Assembly: GCA_030762895.1 (NCBI GenBank)
Contig: CM061064.1
Span: forward strand, 234,576,586-234,640,585
Direction: 5' to 3'
Source: Sophora flavescens
Lineage: Eukaryota > Streptophyta > Magnoliopsida > Fabales > Fabaceae
DNA: 64,000 bases
This document shows positions 60,547 through 64,000 of this stretch, in pieces. How positions within the stretch are numbered: the stretch's first letter is position 1; the number at the start of each line of letters is the position of its first letter. The position numbers were made by a program, and so were the translations under genes. Under the pieces are notes generated by a model. That model was not told the DNA's origin, ran no database searches, and was given only the letters and a program-made list of their open reading frames with translations.

Positions 60547-61028
60547 AAAATACCCAATTTTAACCCTAACCTAAAGTAATATCATATTATGTTCAGTCCA
60601 GTTAGATAAGTGGCATAAATTAGCAATTGAAGAAGAGTAATTGTAAATTCAATACTCTGTTCTCTAGGTGAAATAAGAAAATTAAGATGGCACATGAATA
60701 ATAACAAGAGAGAAAGGGTTTCAGAGTAACCCTATAACAGGCAAACAACGGCACGAGGATAAAGGGGGAGGCAGAGGGATAGTTCCGAGCACTCACCTTA
60801 TCCCAATAGCCCCACTTTTCCAATCACGTTCAGAATGAAGTAAGAAAGTTAGTCAATAACAAAATCATTAATTTGAACATTTCAAAACACATGGAAAATA
60901 GGTTTTTTGTTATTTCCATAATGAGACTAAAAAGTAAAAACTAACCGATCAATAAATATAGGTCGTATGGTGGAGGGGTTGTAATCCTCTAAAATGTGCA
61001 AGTACTACCAAAGGAAATAATTTTATTC
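60451..61028. other. Spacer upstream of the hAT remnant
   Basis: Contains an (AT)n microsatellite at about 60504-60543. In minus orientation a possible leader exon ends at GGGATAAG|GTGAGTGC near 60797, which may have been the first exon of the transposase gene. Nothing else is recognised. Confidence 0.35.
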
Positions 61029-61036
61029 TTGCTAGT

Positions 61037-61801
61037 TAGGGGTGTTCATCAACCGATCCAAACCGATTCAAATCGTAAAAATCGAATCAAAAAACCGGAA
61101 ACCGAAAAAACCGAAAACCGAAAAAACCTTAATTTTTTATTGGATTGGATCGGATTTCGGATCCTCTAGTGAAATCCAATCCAAATTGATCTATTATATA
61201 CATATATTATTATTTTTGAAATTATAGTATTACTCATATTTAAATATTATTCTTCATACTTCTATGTCCCTCATTCTCTTTAATATTTTTGTTGGAATGA
61301 CATATATGAGACTATTTAGAATAAATATTAATGTCTTGAAGTTATATTTTGCTAAAAGTTTTGATGCATAGCATATATATATTTGATTGAGTAAACATGA
61401 AAAATAGGAAATCAATTAAGTAAATTTGAAAAATAATTAGCTACAATTTATTTGTAGTCGATTCAAGGAAAAAAATAGGATAAGTGAAAGTAGATATAAA
61501 TAATTAATATAAAAGAACGGGTTAAAAAATATCAATAATTTTTTTCTTCTCAAACTCCCAAATTAAAATGAAGATTATCTTTTATCCACTATTAAATAAG
61601 TAGAAATGACCATTGACACTCGAAAAAAAAGTATGACAAAAACCGAATTATCCAATCCAATCCAAACCGCATTTGATTGGATCGGATCGGATTTATTTAA
61701 GGAAGCAAACCGATCCAATCCAAACCGCACGATGTTTTCATCATTGGATAGAATGCCTTTTTAGCTCAAAACCGATCCGATCCAATCCGCGAACACCCCT
61801 G
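61037..61801. mobile_element. hAT-like MITE, 765 bp
   Basis: It starts TAGGGGTGTTCATCAACCGA and ends GCGAACACCCCTG. Candidate 8-bp flanks TTGCTAGT and TTGCTAGC differ only at the last base. The subterminal parts are full of CCGATCCAAACCG words. No coding capacity. Confidence 0.85.
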
Positions 61802-61836
61802 TTGCTAGCACTAGCTAAAAGATCGATTAAAAAAAA

Positions 61837-62262
61837 GTAAAATTACTATTTTTTGTCCTTTATTTGTTTTAAAATATTCAATTTGATCCCTCCATTTTAA
61901 AAATGTTCAAATCATCCCTTAATTTCCAAACGTAAAGCAATTTGGTCCTTTCCGTTAAGTTTAACTCTCGCCGGAAAGCATCGCCGTAATATGGAAAATA
62001 GATGGATCAAATTGAATATTTTAAAACAAATGATGGACAAAATTGAATATTTTAAGTCAAATGAGGGACCAAATCGACGAACTTTTCCAGATTTCGATAT
62101 TTTTTGTGGCAAGAATCAAATATAACGGTCAAACTTAACCGAAATGACCCAATTGCTTAATGTTTGATAATTGAATCGAGGGACCAATAAGAACGTTTTT
62201 AAAATAAAGGGACCAAAACGAATATTTTAAAACAAATAAGGAATCAAAAGAGTAATTTTGCC
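61837..62262. mobile_element. Mutator-type MITE with long inverted ends, 426 bp
   Basis: The left end GTAAAATTACTATTTTTTGT and the right end ATCAAAAGAGTAATTTTGCC belong to inverted repeats of about 70 bases, sharing CCTTATTTGTTTTAAAATATTC-type sequence with few mismatches. The flanking duplications TTAAAAAAAA (61827-61836, 62263-62272) fit the 9-10 bp TSD of MULE-type elements, although they are low-complexity. Confidence 0.82.
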
Positions 62263-62272
62263 TTAAAAAAAA

Positions 62273-62651
62273 CGTTATATTGATATATAAGTGTAAGTAT
62301 TTTTAATATATGATTCGATCTTTTGGTAAAAATTAACGGATTGTGGATAAGCTAGCGACTAGCGGATAATCTTATAGCGAATAAAGAATAAGCTAGCTGA
62401 TAGCGGATATCAGATAAGCTAGCACATTGAATTTGATGTGTTTGATAAAACTAACAGTTGAACTAGCTGATAACTATAAAATGACAAAAAAAGATATGTT
62501 TGTATTTTTTTTTTATATAAGTTATACTTATTTGTATATATATATTATTTATTTTAAATAATTATCACTTTTACCAATTTAATTTATTTGAAATTATTTA
62601 ATATTTCAAAATTAAAATATTATTTTTTAACATATATCTAGTGAAAATAAT

Positions 62652-62691
<40 letters not shown>

Positions 62692-64000
62692 TAGGATCAT
62701 AGTATTTCTATGTTATTTAGATGAGGATAAATGGGGAATTTAATTAAAATAGTAGAGATAAAAATGGGAGAAAGAAATGATAAACTATAAGTTATAAGCT
62801 CAAATGTCACTTTAATTACCGTATGGAAGAAACACCATGAGTGTGTTTTGGAAAGGTGAAAAAAAAAAAGATTATGCTGATAATCCGTTTTTGTATAATC
62901 GATTATCGTGATAATCGATTATAATCAGAATCTGTTTTTGTTTGGATCTATTTGCTGAAAAGTGATTTTAAGATAATCTATTTCGTCTAGGTGGTGCAAA
63001 AAAATTACTTTTATATAATAAATTACGAGAAAGGGTATGAAGTAATTTGTATAATTTAATAATATTTGTTTAGAAGTTAGTTTTGTAGGGGTAAACATGG
63101 AAGATAGTTTTCAAAATGAAAAATGAACAAATCACACAATCTTAAGCTAAAACAAACTAGATGGTATAAAACAACTTTTTCTCCAAAAAAAAGTTTTTTT
63201 TATAAATTTAAGTAAAATGTCGAATATGTTAGATTATTTTGTACACAATTTTTTTGGGATAAAACAACTGAAATGAAAAAAAAATCCAATTTTTCCAAAC
63301 ATGTTCATAATGAAAAAAAATTATAAGCTACTAAGAAAATAAGCTAGCACACTATTGGACTTGCCAAACACTATTTTCTCTCATGATCTCCTCGATATTC
63401 ATCTTGTGATTTCCTATACCTATTGCTTTCATGATAGCAATTTATGAAAGTTATTTATTAAATGTGGGCAGGACCCAACAATATTAGTATAAGGAGAAGT
63501 GGTTTAGTTTTTTTTTTCATAAATACATATTTTTTATTCCTCGGGATTACGTTTGATACTTGTTTTATAAAAATATTTTCGGAAATATTGGTATGAGAAA
63601 AAAATTTATCATCTTTAGTATAAGTTTTAAAAAATTGTCTCAGATATAAAAGATTATCGAGAATAAAATTAATGAATGATACTTAGAAATTTGGGAATGT
63701 GATTCCCACGAATATAATTTACCTGAAAATAAAACATTTCATATACCAAACACCACTTTAGATAAAGACTTTTATAAACAAAATTCTTATTATTATGACC
63801 TGATAGGTGATAATCTTAGAAAAATTCACACTTCATATAACATTTTCAAACAATCTTTGGCCGGTGTCCTGACAAACATTATTTTTATAAAATTAATAAT
63901 CCAAATATTATCAAGATTGAGAATAAAACCCTGATGTGTTAAAAAAAGTTTTTTTTTAGAAAGCCAAAAAATTATTCAAGAAGCAGGGATACTCCAAGTC
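62273..64000. other. AT-rich end of the window
   Basis: No gene recognised. An (AT)n run lies at about 62657-62688. Scattered TAAGCTAGC and TTATAAGCT words near 62345-62425, 62780-62800 and 63320-63345 may be the remains of another MITE, but no ends or TSD could be set. Confidence 0.35.

Noticed and set aside
60620..60823. A 67-residue frame upstream of the hAT remnant
   Set aside because: No similarity to transposase; at most a leader exon ending at a splice donor.
62330..63370. A possible further MITE with TAAGCTAGC-type words at both sides
   Set aside because: No defined termini, inverted pairing or target duplication could be set.

Overview
The window is plant nuclear DNA. It is AT-rich and intron-bearing, its two host genes are plant-specific transcription factors, and most of the rest is plant transposable elements. 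A eudicot is certain enough, a legume is possible, and the species cannot be named from the sequence. About three quarters of the annotated span is mobile DNA, much of it nested.

Host genes, both on the minus strand: (1) a complete class I BARLEY B RECOMBINANT/BASIC PENTACYSTEINE (BBR/BPC) GAGA-binding factor of 289 residues at 2497-3366, with a leader reaching about 3900. (2) A complete three-exon INDETERMINATE-DOMAIN zinc-finger gene of the SHOOT GRAVITROPISM 5 type at 36593-39130 (439 residues). About 6 kb without a recognisable gene lies downstream of it.

Left half (about 4.15-27.85 kb): one old Helitron, read right to left. It holds an eleven-exon replication protein A large-subunit gene (RPA1-like, 26658-14316) and a decayed Rep/PIF1 helicase gene (10047-4597). 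Candidate termini are A|TCTCTATAAATC at 27853 and CTAA|T after a degraded hairpin at 4153. Three elements sit inside it, each with an exact target-site duplication: a 1.25 kb hAT-type element (TSD ACACAACA); an antisense chromovirus solo LTR of about 3.95 kb (TSD CAGAG) in the last RPA exon; and, inside that LTR, an internally deleted chromovirus of 5.47 kb (TSD TTCGT). Removing the LTR and one TSD copy restores the RPA frame exactly.

Middle (28-41 kb): a rearranged second copy of part of the hAT element, a hAT-type MITE (TSD GTTTAAAG), a tRNA-derived SINE with an 18-bp TSD, the IDD gene and an 890-bp solo LTR (TSD AATTC).

Right half (41.2-57.3 kb): a MITE split by a CACTA (En/Spm) element with decayed TNP2-like and TNP1-like genes. 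The left arm of the CACTA is split in turn by a young non-autonomous Athila-related retroelement (TSD GTCGC), which carries one intact 397-residue reading frame. A long foldback and several tandem arrays lie in the CACTA leader. The last 7 kb hold a decayed hAT transposase and two further MITEs.

The features that most deserve a second look are the intact frame in the non-autonomous Athila relative, the cleanly interrupted RPA gene, the foldback upstream of the CACTA transposase, and the permuted duplicate of the hAT element. Splice sites, termini and TSDs were read by eye; no database search was run.
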